A stretch of DNA of 64,000 nt from Myxosarcina sp. GA_180221_E-2-1-MAG-40_15 (GCA_020692205.1 JAIMKV010000002.1:62001-126000); one strand, 5' to 3'. Counted from the stretch's first letter, positions 26,768 to 37,152 are shown. A program made the numbers and translations. Notes: generated by a model from the letters alone, not told the origin.

Positions 26768-26950
26768 CAATGGTTCGGACAGTTTTATTAACGAACTTGT
26801 AAGCCTTACAGGACAATAGTTATCAAAATTTGGCTTTTTTCTCAAGTTAGCTATAAAGCTAACTTTGATTAAATTAAGTTTGCTGATGATAAATGCGAAT
26901 TCTCTAGGCTTTCAGTCTTTGAAATTATTCAAATTTTGTCCGAACCATTG
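26768..26950. mobile_element. MITE-like element, 183 bp, with 14-bp terminal inverted repeats and 6-bp target duplication
   Basis: The left end CAATGGTTCGGACA (26768-26781) is the exact reverse complement of the right end TGTCCGAACCATTG (26937-26950). Each end is flanked by TTACAA (26762-26767 and 26951-26956), a perfect 6-bp direct repeat of the kind made on insertion. Inside is a 9-bp hairpin AAGTTAGCT/AGCTAACTT at 26844-26865. There is no reading frame, so it would be mobilised in trans. It ends 20 bp before the start codon of the next gene. Confidence 0.8.
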
Positions 26951-26970
26951 TTACAATACATCAATAATTA

Positions 26971-27636
26971 ATGGCAGATCTCAAGCCACATCAAAGAATT
27001 AATGATATTCTTTTAGCACCCTTAGAAAAACCAGCACTGCAATGGTTAGCAGCAAATATGCCAGCTTGGGTGAATCCTGATCTTTTGACGGGGATTGGTA
27101 TCTTGGGTGGAGTAATGACCTTTTTTGGTTATTGGTTATCCAACTACTTTCCCCTGATGCTTTGGATTGCTAGTTTAGGATTTGCGGTTAATTGGTTTGG
27201 TGACAGTTTAGATGGTACTCTAGCACGTCACCGCCAGATCGAGCGACCAAAATATGGTTTTTTCCTCGATCATACTGTAGATGCATTTAACGAGGTGCTG
27301 ATTGTAATTGGTCTTGGGCTATCTCCCTATGTAACTTTCAGTGTTGCCTGTCTGGCGCTGATTGGTTATTTGCTCATGTCAGTATTGGTTGACATTCGCA
27401 CTTATATAAACGGCGTTTTCCAGCTTTCTTATGGCAAATTTGGTCCTACCGAAGTGCGAGTAATTCTGATCTTACTTAATACAGTAATGTTTTTCTGGGG
27501 TATCCCAGAAGCTAAATTACCCTTGGGATTGACTATTTACGATCTACCCATAGCTTTTATTGCTTCTATTTTGGGCATTCTATTTGCAGTTGGCTCAATT
27601 CAGAATGCTGTTGAGTTAGCCAAACTTAATGAATAA
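26971..27636 (+). CDS. CDP-alcohol phosphatidyltransferase family membrane protein
   Basis: This 221-residue integral membrane enzyme has the family motif, here DGTLAR, a 9-residue gap, then GFFLDHTVD, giving three of the metal-binding aspartates (about residues 79-105). One more hydrophobic helix precedes the motif and several follow. These enzymes join a CDP-activated lipid to an alcohol to make phospholipids. The acceptor is unknown. The motif spacing is one residue longer than the commonest form. The MITE-like element lies directly upstream, and no clear Shine-Dalgarno precedes the ATG. Confidence 0.85.
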   Translation: MADLKPHQRINDILLAPLEKPALQWLAANMPAWVNPDLLTGIGILGGVMTFFGYWLSNYFPLMLWIASLGFAVNWFGDSLDGTLARHRQIERPKYGFFLDHTVDAFNEVLIVIGLGLSPYVTFSVACLALIGYLLMSVLVDIRTYINGVFQLSYGKFGPTEVRVILILLNTVMFFWGIPEAKLPLGLTIYDLPIAFIASILGILFAVGSIQNAVELAKLNE

Positions 27637-27743
27637 AGTAATTTATAATTTATTTCTTTAGACCGAAGCAAAATCAATCGCTTTAAGAAATAATTAAAAT
27701 TAAACTGATCTGTGAAAACAAATTTTTATAAATTTTAGTTTTA

Positions 27744-27995
27744 ATGAAATTACCAGATTTAGATGTGAGAACTATCGACCGTGTGGTGGAAATGGCTTGG
27801 GAAGATCGCACACCCTTTGCAGCGATTGAAACCCAGTTTGGTTTAAAAGAGAAAGAAGTCATCGCTTTGATGCGACAAGAAATGAAACACTCTAGCTTTA
27901 AAATGTGGCGTAAGAGAGTCACGGGGCGTAAGACGAAGCATCTAGCCAAGAGAGATTTTATTGAAGGAAGATTTCGCTGTAAAGAACAAAAGTAG
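27744..27995 (+). CDS. TIGR03643/DUF2805 family small protein
   Basis: This 83-residue basic protein has the typical opening of the family, DRVVEMAWEDRTPFAAIETQ, followed by KEKEVIALMRQEMKHSSFKMWRKRV and a lysine/arginine-rich tail (TGRKTKHL). It resembles a small helix-turn-helix unit and may bind nucleic acid, but its function is unknown. It is separate from its neighbours by about 75-110 bp. Confidence 0.82.
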   Translation: MKLPDLDVRTIDRVVEMAWEDRTPFAAIETQFGLKEKEVIALMRQEMKHSSFKMWRKRVTGRKTKHLAKRDFIEGRFRCKEQK

Positions 27996-28070
27996 GGATC
28001 TAGGAGTTACGATCTGAAACTTGACCTGATATGTTTAGAGCTACACTAAACTTTATTTAAGGTACTGGGT

Positions 28071-28904
28071 ATGGCAAATAGGCATTCGGTGACGAGAACA
28101 GTTGGAACGTATTTAGTTTTAAGTGCGATCGCTTTTTTGATGCTGTTTCCACTCCTGTGGTTAATTGGCACTTCTTTTAAATCCCCCACGGAAGATATTT
28201 TTGCTTTTCCGCCGCAGCTATTTCCTAGCCAGCCTACTTTTGATAACTTTATTACAGTCTGGGATGCCTATCCTTTTGGACTGTATTTATACAATAGTGC
28301 GATCGTCGCTTTGCTGGCAGTAGGGCTAAACCTGTTGTTATGTTCTTTAGCAGCTTATCCTTTGGCTCGTCTAGATTTTCAGGGACGAGAGTTTATTTTC
28401 GCTTTAGTTCTAGCGACGATTATGATTCCTTTTCAGATTGTGATGATTCCCCTATATATTTTGGCGGTTAACTTAGGGTTGAGAAATACTTATCTGGGAA
28501 TTGTTTTGCCTAATCTTACCTCGGCGTTTGGCATTTTTCTGCTCAGACAGGCACTTAAAGCTGTTCCCCTAGAATTAGAAGAAGCTGCTCGGATTGATGG
28601 TTGTTCTGAACTAGGCATCTGGTGGAATATAATGCTTCCCGCCATTCGTCCTGCTTTATTTACCTTGGCTATCTTTGTCTTTATTGGCTCTTGGAGTGAT
28701 TTTTTATGGCCCTTAATTGTCTTAGACGATCCAAATTACTATACTCTACCTTTAGCAGTAGCTAATTTAGCAGACTCTTTTTCTCTCGACTGGAGATTAG
28801 TAGCAGCGGGGTCAGTTATTTCGATCGCCCCAATCTTGCTCTTATTTCTGTTTCTCCAGCGATATATTGTGCCGACTGATGTTGGTAGCGGAGTGAAGGG
28901 ATAG
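28071..28904 (+). CDS. Carbohydrate ABC importer permease (MalG/UgpE type)
   Basis: This 277-residue membrane permease has six predicted helices. The EAA loop EEAARIDGCSELGIWWNIML with LPAIRPALFTLA near residues 175-200 is diagnostic. It belongs to the same sugar-importer class as the permease at 5737-6624 and the ATPase at 857-1921. A MalF/MalG pair is normally encoded side by side, but here the two genes are about 21 kb apart. No binding-protein gene is adjacent. Confidence 0.88.
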   Translation: MANRHSVTRTVGTYLVLSAIAFLMLFPLLWLIGTSFKSPTEDIFAFPPQLFPSQPTFDNFITVWDAYPFGLYLYNSAIVALLAVGLNLLLCSLAAYPLARLDFQGREFIFALVLATIMIPFQIVMIPLYILAVNLGLRNTYLGIVLPNLTSAFGIFLLRQALKAVPLELEEAARIDGCSELGIWWNIMLPAIRPALFTLAIFVFIGSWSDFLWPLIVLDDPNYYTLPLAVANLADSFSLDWRLVAAGSVISIAPILLLFLFLQRYIVPTDVGSGVKG

Positions 28905-28932
28905 TTGGAGAGAATGGGAGAAGTTTGGAAGA

Positions 28933-30657
28933 CTAAGGATCGCAACGGTAAAGGCGATCAAGATATCCGTCTTCTGGTAACTCTATAGTCGAGTTATTAA
29001 AGCAGTGAATTTGATTCATCGCTGCTTCGCCAATATCTAAATTTACCGTCCAGAGATCTAGCGGTTTTTTCTGGTTGGCTATACTTTGGTCAAGATTATA
29101 TAAACCCAGATCGACACCATTTATATATAGTTGATTAAGTAAGAATTTTGGGGTTGCATCTAATAAATCGGCATCTATGTTGTGGTCAGTTTTCCCCCGA
29201 TTAAAAGAATATGCCAGAGCGATCAATTCTCTAACTTGCGAATGGGTTTTATACCTCACTGCTACGATAGCGGGATTGGTAGAAGTTCTTTGAATAAAGG
29301 CTGCTGCCAGATCCGACGGCTGTGATTTTTGATAGCCATAGTTATTGATTACGGTGAAAGAACCCAATAAACCCATAGCAAACAATACTGCAACTACTCG
29401 TTTAGTTTTTAGGTGATATTGCCAACAATTAACTAAAGCTACTGCTACGAGCAGAATGAAGACTGGGAAATAAACAAAATGGTATCGAGCCGCTAAAGAA
29501 AGATTACGTCCCGAACCATAGATAATTAACAAAAAAAGTAAAATTGAAGCAATCAAATAATTACTAGCGATCGCCATTCCTATATGTTCTCGGTCATTCG
29601 CTAGCTGTATACGCCAGCCTTTGATTAACTTTGGTATTGCCCAAATCACTACGGTTTGCATTACTACCAGGCAGATTACTGCTACCGCTGTCGGAATTCC
29701 TTCTACAGGCAATAACATTACCATCGACTGCACCCAACCAATTAAGCGTAAAGGCGGCAGCCAAATTTCTTTGAGGTCAAAACTCGTCTGAATCCAGGTA
29801 GTCAATTCATTGTCCGAAACTCCTTGAACTGATGGTAACCAAACCAAGCAGCCAACTAAAGTACCATAGCCCGCTAAGTATAGACTACGCCAATATTTAA
29901 AACCTAATTGACGACGATTCAACCACCAGATAGGTATAATCGCGATCGCTTCTGCACCTAAAGCAATGACAAAGAAGTAGTGTGTGGCAACTCCTAAAGC
30001 ATTGATGACAATCCAAACAGAGTTAAGCCAAAGCGGCAGCGGTTTTTTTTGGCTAATTAACTGAACTGCTTTGACCAAACAGGTGAGCGAACCAATGACC
30101 CATAATACAGTCAGGGTGTAATGACGCGCTTCCTGTGCCAAATAGATTCCATAGGGAGAAATCGCCATTAGCACCGCAGCAAAATGCGCCACCAAACGAG
30201 AACGAAAAGCAACCCAACCTAAACCAAAGATGGCAGGAATAGCCAAAGTACCGAAAATAGCACTGAGCGATCGCGCAATCTGTAACGGGACTAAATCCCC
30301 GTTCTCTAGCCACAGCTTAATCCACCAGTGAGTTAGCCAAAAATAAAGCGGTGGATGGGTACTTTCCTGCATTAGCCGTTGAAATACTTCTGCATAACCA
30401 ATCGCAGTATCTAAACGCAAAGGAGCAAGTAAAGTTTCAATTGAAACAACCCGATCTAAAGGAATGGCATTAAAGCCGTGACCTAAACTATAGCCAATAG
30501 TGGCAATTTCAATTGAAGAAGCTGGTTTTAAAGCTAAATTAGTCAGACGAAGCGTCAATCCTAAAACTACCCAGATCGAGAGCAATAAAAGGCTGAGGGA
30601 AAAAAGGCGATCTTGGTTATCTCGCCCTATATCTTCTTGATTACAGTTGGTTTTCAA
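28933..30657 (-). CDS. GT39-type membrane glycosyltransferase (ArnT/PMT-like)
   Basis: This 574-residue polytopic membrane protein has about ten hydrophobic helices. Features of the dolichyl/undecaprenyl-phosphate sugar transferase family are seen. The first loop has an acidic residue near SSIEIATIGYSLGHGF, followed by QESTHPPLYFWLTHWWIKL, where the paired acidic/His-Pro motif usually sits. The C-terminal 100 residues are soluble and probably periplasmic. It would transfer a lipid-linked sugar to a lipid, glycan or protein. It converges with the permease gene at a 28-bp spacer. Confidence 0.8.
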   Translation of the reverse strand: MKTNCNQEDIGRDNQDRLFSLSLLLLSIWVVLGLTLRLTNLALKPASSIEIATIGYSLGHGFNAIPLDRVVSIETLLAPLRLDTAIGYAEVFQRLMQESTHPPLYFWLTHWWIKLWLENGDLVPLQIARSLSAIFGTLAIPAIFGLGWVAFRSRLVAHFAAVLMAISPYGIYLAQEARHYTLTVLWVIGSLTCLVKAVQLISQKKPLPLWLNSVWIVINALGVATHYFFVIALGAEAIAIIPIWWLNRRQLGFKYWRSLYLAGYGTLVGCLVWLPSVQGVSDNELTTWIQTSFDLKEIWLPPLRLIGWVQSMVMLLPVEGIPTAVAVICLVVMQTVVIWAIPKLIKGWRIQLANDREHIGMAIASNYLIASILLFLLIIYGSGRNLSLAARYHFVYFPVFILLVAVALVNCWQYHLKTKRVVAVLFAMGLLGSFTVINNYGYQKSQPSDLAAAFIQRTSTNPAIVAVRYKTHSQVRELIALAYSFNRGKTDHNIDADLLDATPKFLLNQLYINGVDLGLYNLDQSIANQKKPLDLWTVNLDIGEAAMNQIHCFNNSTIELPEDGYLDRLYRCDP

Positions 30658-30859
30658 GTTGTCAGGAAAAAATTACCTAGAGGATTTAGCGTTCAAGATA
30701 ATAACAGGATTTGTTGGCAATTGTGAAAAAAAGGCAAAATTCCAAATTCATCGTGATAAATTGCCCTGTGAACAAAACGATTGTCTTAGAATTTAAGAAC
30801 ATAGCTATCCAACACTTAGATAAAATTTTAGCTCAAGCACAAATTAGGACAAATCAATA

Positions 30860-31435
30860 ATGGCAATCAATTTAAGCAAAGGAGAAAGAATTTCTCTAGA
30901 AAAAGTAGCCCCTGGACTAGTAGAAATTTATATTGGTTTAGGCTGGGATATTAACGCTACTGATACTGGAGGGGATTTTGATATTGATGCGTCAATTTTT
31001 CTTTTGGATAGTAACGACAAGTTAATTTCTGACAAACACTTCATTTTTTACAATAATCCAATCAGTCCAGATCCAGAACAATCGATTCAGCAACGAGGAG
31101 ACAACCGAACTGGTGCAGGAGAGGGAGACGATGAGATAATTGATGTTAACCTTAAAACAGTTCCCCCAGACGTAGCTAAAATGGCACTTACTGTGACTAT
31201 TCATGAAGCTGAAAAACGTCATCAAAATTTTGGTCAGGTAAGCAATGCTTTTGTCCGAATTGTAAACTGCGAAAATGAAACAGAAATTATTCGCTACGAC
31301 CTAACTGAAGATTTTTCTGTAGAAACTGCCTTGATTATGGCAGAACTCTATCGTAAAGATGGGGAATGGCGCATGAATGCCGTTGGCGCGGGTTACGAAG
31401 GCGGACTACAGGCTTTAGTAGAGCGATATCAATAA
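30860..31435 (+). CDS. TerD family protein, first of three tandem copies
   Basis: This 191-residue cytoplasmic protein has the TerD domain. Visible are LSKGERISLEK at the start, LGWDINATDTGGDFDIDASIFLL, where aspartates bind calcium, and NRTGAGEGDDEII, the second acidic calcium site. It ends with AELYRKDGEWRMNAVGAGY. TerD proteins accompany stress and tellurite-resistance modules and bind calcium. None of the classical partners TerA, TerB or TerC is encoded next to it. Confidence 0.92.
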   Translation: MAINLSKGERISLEKVAPGLVEIYIGLGWDINATDTGGDFDIDASIFLLDSNDKLISDKHFIFYNNPISPDPEQSIQQRGDNRTGAGEGDDEIIDVNLKTVPPDVAKMALTVTIHEAEKRHQNFGQVSNAFVRIVNCENETEIIRYDLTEDFSVETALIMAELYRKDGEWRMNAVGAGYEGGLQALVERYQ

Positions 31436-31639
31436 AAGCATCAAAGGACGTAGGGAGGAGAAATGAGGGCAGGGAAATTAGTTAAAAGTCAACAGTCAAG
31501 GTCATGATGTTTGACAATTTCTCGATTTATTAAGTATTGCTTAATAATTTTGCTCTCGTTTCTGCTTTTTTTTATGGCAATTAATGACGAACTACAAACA
31601 TCACTAATTAATAAATCGGATAATCAACAGATAAAAAAA

Positions 31640-32215
31640 ATGGCAGTCAATCTTAGTAAAGGACAACGCATATCTCTAGAAAAAGTCGCCCCAGGATTAA
31701 GCGAAGCTTTTGTTGGCTTGGGTTGGGACACTAATGTTACCGATACTGGACAAGATTTTGATATCGACGCTTCGGTTTTTCTGTTAAATAGCAATGAGAA
31801 ATTGATTTCCGATAGTCACTTTATTTTTTACAATAATCTTGCTAGTCCCGATCCTGATAAATCTGTAGAACATTTAGGAGATAATCGAACTGGTGTAGGA
31901 GAAGGAGACGATGAAGTAATTAAGGTAAATCTCCGGCAGGTTCCTCCCGATGTGAGTAAGATCGTGATGGTTGTGACTATTCATGAAGCCGAACAACGCC
32001 AACAAAATTTTGGTCAGGTACAAAATGCTTTTGTACGGGTGGTTGATGCTAAAAATCAACAAGAAGTAGTTCGATATGACCTTACCGAAGATTTCTCAAT
32101 CGAAACTGCTCTAATTATGACTGAACTCTATCGCAAAGATGGAGAATGGCGAGTTAATGCTGTAGGCGCAGGTTATCAGGGTGGTTTACAGGCGTTATTA
32201 GACCGCTATCAGTAA
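31640..32215 (+). CDS. TerD family protein, second tandem copy
   Basis: This 191-residue protein is a close paralogue of the previous gene, with the same calcium-site segments (TDTGQDFDIDASVFLL, NRTGVGEGDDEVI) and the same ending. I start it at the ATG at 31640 (MAVNLSKGQRIS), matching its neighbours. The frame is open 43 codons further upstream to a TTG at 31511 and includes a hydrophobic stretch (CLIILLSFLLFFMAI). That would give an unusual membrane-anchored TerD if translated. I consider it less likely. Confidence 0.88.
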   Translation: MAVNLSKGQRISLEKVAPGLSEAFVGLGWDTNVTDTGQDFDIDASVFLLNSNEKLISDSHFIFYNNLASPDPDKSVEHLGDNRTGVGEGDDEVIKVNLRQVPPDVSKIVMVVTIHEAEQRQQNFGQVQNAFVRVVDAKNQQEVVRYDLTEDFSIETALIMTELYRKDGEWRVNAVGAGYQGGLQALLDRYQ

Positions 32216-32326
32216 GGAGTAGAAAAGAATCAGCAGAAAAGAGCAAGACAGTAATTAGCAAAATTATCGGCTAAATAACAACAATCTCAACTAACCAATT
32301 AAGCACTTTACAGGCATATTAAACCA

Positions 32327-32917
32327 ATGGCAATCAACCTAAAAAAAGGACAGCGAATCTCGTTAACCAAAGAAGATCCCAGCCTGAAGCAAATTATGTG
32401 TGGACTGGGCTGGGACGTTTCGGCCAAATCTGGAGGTTTTTTTGGTGGCAATAAACAGTTCGATCTTGATTCTTCGGTGATTTGTCTAGATGCAGATAAG
32501 AAATTGACCGATGTTAAAAATATAATTTACTTTGGTAATTTAAGACATAGCTCTAGCGCGATCGCCCATCAAGGAGATAATCTTACAGGTGCAGGAGAAG
32601 GAGATGATGAGGTGATTAACATCGATCTACCATTGATTCCCCCCAGCATTGCTTATTTAATATTTGCCATCAATATTTATAAATGCGATCAGCGTCGTCA
32701 AGACTTTAGCATGGTCAACAATGCTTTTGTACGTTTAGTGAACCGCACCACTAATAAAGAATTAGCTCGCTATAATCTTTCAGGTGCAGAATATAAAGGG
32801 ATGACAGGAATGATTTTAGCCGAACTCTATCGTCACAATGATGACTGGAAAATGGCAGCGGTTGGTAATGGATTCAAAATAGCGACTTTGGCTGATATCG
32901 CTAAAATCTATACTTAG
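32327..32917 (+). CDS. TerD family protein, third and more divergent copy
   Basis: This 196-residue protein has the TerD pattern (LKKGQRISLTKED, FDLDSSVICLD, NLTGAGEGDDEVI) but differs from the other two by a glycine-rich insertion, SGGFFGGNKQ, near residue 40 and by a different C terminus. It is more like the TerD forms of Gram-positive stress operons. The three genes are in line with 75-205-bp spacers and probably respond together. Confidence 0.9.
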   Translation: MAINLKKGQRISLTKEDPSLKQIMCGLGWDVSAKSGGFFGGNKQFDLDSSVICLDADKKLTDVKNIIYFGNLRHSSSAIAHQGDNLTGAGEGDDEVINIDLPLIPPSIAYLIFAINIYKCDQRRQDFSMVNNAFVRLVNRTTNKELARYNLSGAEYKGMTGMILAELYRHNDDWKMAAVGNGFKIATLADIAKIYT

Positions 32918-33089
32918 TCAATCAACTAAGCAGAACTGTACTATTTGTTAAGTAGTTAATCGTAGCGTAGTTAGTAGATAACTTTAGTTCAACTTACTCA
33001 GAAGATTTTACAATAACAGAAGTAACATTATCAGGCTATCTACCAACAAAATAACTTTACAACGCTAACTAAAAATACAGTACAAATCA

Positions 33090-33308
33090 GTGTCTTGGAT
33101 TACACTAAAGACGACTAAAGCTCGCTGGGAGGCTGAGTTGATGCAGCAAATATTGAATGCGTATGATATCCCTTGTCGTGTTCTCAATATTGGGGCAGGA
33201 ATATATTGTGGAGATGGAACTCAAGCAGCTCTTCAGGTAAGATCTAAAGACCAATGGACAGCTTTACTGCTTTTGAGTCCTCCTGAAGATAGTCAAGAAA
33301 TAAGTTAA
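33090..33308 (+). CDS. DUF2007-type small protein
   Basis: This 72-residue protein starts at GTG (33090). It resembles the DUF2007 'putative signal transducing' fold: SWITLKTTKARWEAELMQQI followed by AYDIPCRVLN, then strands ending in DQWTALLLLSPPED. These small ferredoxin-like domains have no established ligand. The next gene, accD, begins 24 bp downstream, so they are likely cotranscribed. Confidence 0.75.
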   Translation: MSWITLKTTKARWEAELMQQILNAYDIPCRVLNIGAGIYCGDGTQAALQVRSKDQWTALLLLSPPEDSQEIS

Positions 33309-33332
33309 CGCTCTATAAAAAAACCTAAATTT

Positions 33333-34256
33333 ATGTCTTCTTTATTTGATTGGTTTGCCAACATCAGAAAAAATGAACCCTCAGTCCAAAAGCAGCAGGA
33401 ACGAGAAATTGCCGATGGTTTATGGACAAAATGTAATTCCTGTAGCTCAGTAGCATATACCAAAGATCTTCAGGCTAATCAATTAGTTTGTCCCGAATGT
33501 AATTATCATAATCGAGTTGATAGTGATGAAAGAATTAAACAGCTAATCGATCCCGATAGCTGGCAGCCTCTAGATGAGAATATTTCTCCTGTCGATCCCC
33601 TCAAGTTTCGCGATCGCAAGGATTATAAGGCTAGATTACAAGACTATCAAGCCAAAACTGGTTTAACCGATGCCGTGAAGACAGGAACAGGCTTAATTGA
33701 CGGGTTACCCCTAGCCTTGGGAGTAATGGATTTTCGCTTCATGGGTGGCAGTATGGGTTCTGTCGTCGGCGAAAAACTCTGTCGTTTAATTGAACACGCC
33801 ACTGCTGAACAGTTTCCAGTGGTTATTGTCTGTTCATCTGGTGGAGCGAGAATGCAAGAAGGTATGTTTAGCTTGATGCAGATGGCGAAAATTTCAGGTG
33901 CGCTGCAACGTCATCAAACAGCCAAATTGCTTTATATTCCTTTGTTGGCTCATCCGACTCTAGGTGGTGTCACGGCTAGCTTTGCCATGCTGGGAGATAT
34001 TATTTTGGCTGAACCTAAAGCAACTATTGGCTTCGCAGGAAGGCGTGTGATCGAACAAACATTAAGAGAAAAATTACCTGATGGATTTCAAACATCTGAA
34101 TATCTCTTGGAACACGGTTTTGTCGATTTGATCGTACCTCGTACTCAACTGAAAAAGACTTTGGCACAGTTGATTAGTTTACATCAGCCTTTTTATTCTT
34201 TGATGTCTCCATTAGAGGAAAATAAGCATCATACGGAAGTGAGCAAGACTGTTTAG
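33333..34256 (+). CDS. accD: Acetyl-CoA carboxylase carboxyltransferase subunit beta
   Basis: AccD with AccA transfers the carboxyl from biotin to acetyl-CoA to make malonyl-CoA for fatty-acid synthesis. The 307-residue protein has the N-terminal zinc ribbon with Cys34, Cys37, Cys53 and Cys56 (CNSCSS, CPECNYH), then the crotonase-type transferase core with [26 protein letters not shown] and [19 protein letters not shown]. Length and order are standard for the bacterial/plastid protein. Confidence 0.96.
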   Translation: MSSLFDWFANIRKNEPSVQKQQEREIADGLWTKCNSCSSVAYTKDLQANQLVCPECNYHNRVDSDERIKQLIDPDSWQPLDENISPVDPLKFRDRKDYKARLQDYQAKTGLTDAVKTGTGLIDGLPLALGVMDFRFMGGSMGSVVGEKLCRLIEHATAEQFPVVIVCSSGGARMQEGMFSLMQMAKISGALQRHQTAKLLYIPLLAHPTLGGVTASFAMLGDIILAEPKATIGFAGRRVIEQTLREKLPDGFQTSEYLLEHGFVDLIVPRTQLKKTLAQLISLHQPFYSLMSPLEENKHHTEVSKTV

Positions 34257-34310
34257 AGTAACAGGTTTATTTATAACTATATTCAACTAAATTATTTAGT
34301 ATTTGTCAAA

Positions 34311-34682
34311 ATGTTGTCAACTTTGCAACAACCACTCTCTAAAGTACTCATGTTGGCGATCGCGATCGCCTTCTGTCAACCTCTCCAAGCGAATACAATG
34401 CCCTTAACTCAGACTGAAATCGATCAAAAGATTCAAACCATACCTCAATGGCAACAGGAAGAGCAAACTATTACCCGCACCTTTAAATTTAAAAATTTTG
34501 TCGAGGCGATCGCGTTTGTTGATCGATTAGTCGAACCAGCTGAAGCAGCAGGACACCATCCAGATCTAGCTATTTCATATAATCAAGTCACTGTCTCTCT
34601 AACCTCCCACGATGCAGGAGGGCTAACCCAAAAAGATTTTACTCTGGCTCAAACCATCTCCAACCTAGCCGAATCAAAATAA
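34311..34682 (+). CDS. Pterin-4a-carbinolamine dehydratase with a signal-like N terminus
   Basis: The core (about residues 30-123) is a normal-length PCD with the active-site pattern GHHPDLAISY, later His in TSHDAGG and an Asp in QKDF. PCD dehydrates 4a-hydroxytetrahydrobiopterin. The first 29 residues (SKVLMLAIAIAFCQPLQA) look like a secretion signal or a membrane anchor, which is unusual for a cytoplasmic enzyme. Alternatively translation starts at the internal ATG at 34398, giving a 94-residue standard protein. The AIAIA part comes from overlapping HIP1 sites. Confidence 0.8.
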   Translation: MLSTLQQPLSKVLMLAIAIAFCQPLQANTMPLTQTEIDQKIQTIPQWQQEEQTITRTFKFKNFVEAIAFVDRLVEPAEAAGHHPDLAISYNQVTVSLTSHDAGGLTQKDFTLAQTISNLAESK

Positions 34683-35617
<935 letters not shown>

Positions 35618-35665
35618 GCATCTTTTGGCTTAGTATCAATGCTGATCAATTACTTCAGGCATTGA

Positions 35666-36208
<543 letters not shown>

Positions 36209-36270
36209 GAGATTGATTAGCAGTTTGATTTTTGATAAATAAACAGAGAGTATTTCTGTTCGATTAATGT

Positions 36271-36326
36271 GAGCTTTAGGCCTGTTGCTATGACTTTAGA
36301 AGGTTTGAGTATCAGTTCTAAAGCTC
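36271..36326 (+). terminator. Alternative hairpins downstream of cpeBA (possible attenuator or terminator)
   Basis: Two stems share the same right arm. CTTTAGAA (36294-36301) pairs with TTCTAAAG (36316-36323), and GAGCTTTAG (36271-36279) pairs with CTAAAGCTC (36318-36326). They cannot form together. The stem is followed by a moderately U-rich stretch. The remaining spacer to cpeZ (36209-36516, 308 bp) shows no gene. Confidence 0.5.
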
Positions 36327-36516
36327 TCGTTGTTTTGATTGATCAATGATGATAGAGACATAGAGACTTAGTCAAATAGCTAAATAAACGTAGCTAAGTT
36401 ATCTCTATTCATTTTTACTGACCTTCGGTCATAAATAAGCGGATTTTTAGCCAGAACAACCTTGATATTGGGCATATATTTCGCAACAAAAAATTAATCA
36501 ACAACTATCAAGTCTG

Positions 36517-37122
36517 ATGACCATAGACGATCTATTTGAGAAACTCAAGCATCCTAATCCAAATTTGCGTGAAAAAGCGATGTGGGAAATAGCTGAGGCT
36601 AGGGATGAAAATACTATTCCTCGTCTAATGAGCATTCTCAACCAGGAAGACGTAACCTATAGAAGAGCAGCAGTAAAAACTTTGGGGGTAATTGGCGCAG
36701 AGGTTGTCCCACCAGTGGTAGATTCATTGCTCAATAGCGATAACCCTACAGTACGCTCTAGCTGTGCCAAGGTATTGGCTCAAATCGTAGTTAACCATCC
36801 AGACGTACCAATGCCAGAAGCAGGAATTCAAGGATTAAAACAAGCACTTGAAGATCCTAATCCTGTGGTTAATATACCTGCGGTAATGACTTTGGGTGAA
36901 ATTGGTTCTCCTGTCTTCGATCTTTTGATTGAAACTTTAAACACGACTGAAAACATAGTAGTCCAAGTATCAATTTTAAACGCTATTGGCTCAATGGGAG
37001 ATGTTAGAGGCATCGAGGTATTAACTAATTTAAGCAAGGATCAGACTGCCGATCCTTATATTCAGGAATCAGCAACTAGTGCTTTATCTCGGTTAGAAAT
37101 GGTGCTGAAATATAGCAGTTAA
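36517..37122 (+). CDS. cpeZ: CpeZ-like phycoerythrin chaperone/lyase-partner (HEAT-repeat)
   Basis: This 201-residue protein consists mainly of HEAT/PBS-lyase repeats (NLREKAMWEIAEARDENTIP, YRRAAVKTLGVIG, VVNIPAVMTLGEIG, VVQVSILNAIGSMG). In phycoerythrin producers CpeZ acts with the CpeY bilin lyase and as a chaperone-like factor for PE subunits. Its size and position just after cpeBA fit CpeZ. CpeY itself (about 430 residues) is not in this window. A different E/F-type lyase or NblB-like protein is the alternative. Confidence 0.78.
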   Translation: MTIDDLFEKLKHPNPNLREKAMWEIAEARDENTIPRLMSILNQEDVTYRRAAVKTLGVIGAEVVPPVVDSLLNSDNPTVRSSCAKVLAQIVVNHPDVPMPEAGIQGLKQALEDPNPVVNIPAVMTLGEIGSPVFDLLIETLNTTENIVVQVSILNAIGSMGDVRGIEVLTNLSKDQTADPYIQESATSALSRLEMVLKYSS

Positions 37123-37152
37123 AAACTAGCTAATTCTGGGAAAACTAAGGGT

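Noticed and set aside
26768-26950. Transcription terminator
   Set aside because: The arms are 155 bp apart and flanked by an exact 6-bp duplication, which fits insertion and not termination.
30860-32917. Tellurite-resistance island
   Set aside because: Only TerD-type genes are present and no transfer-associated genes or base-composition shift were noticed.
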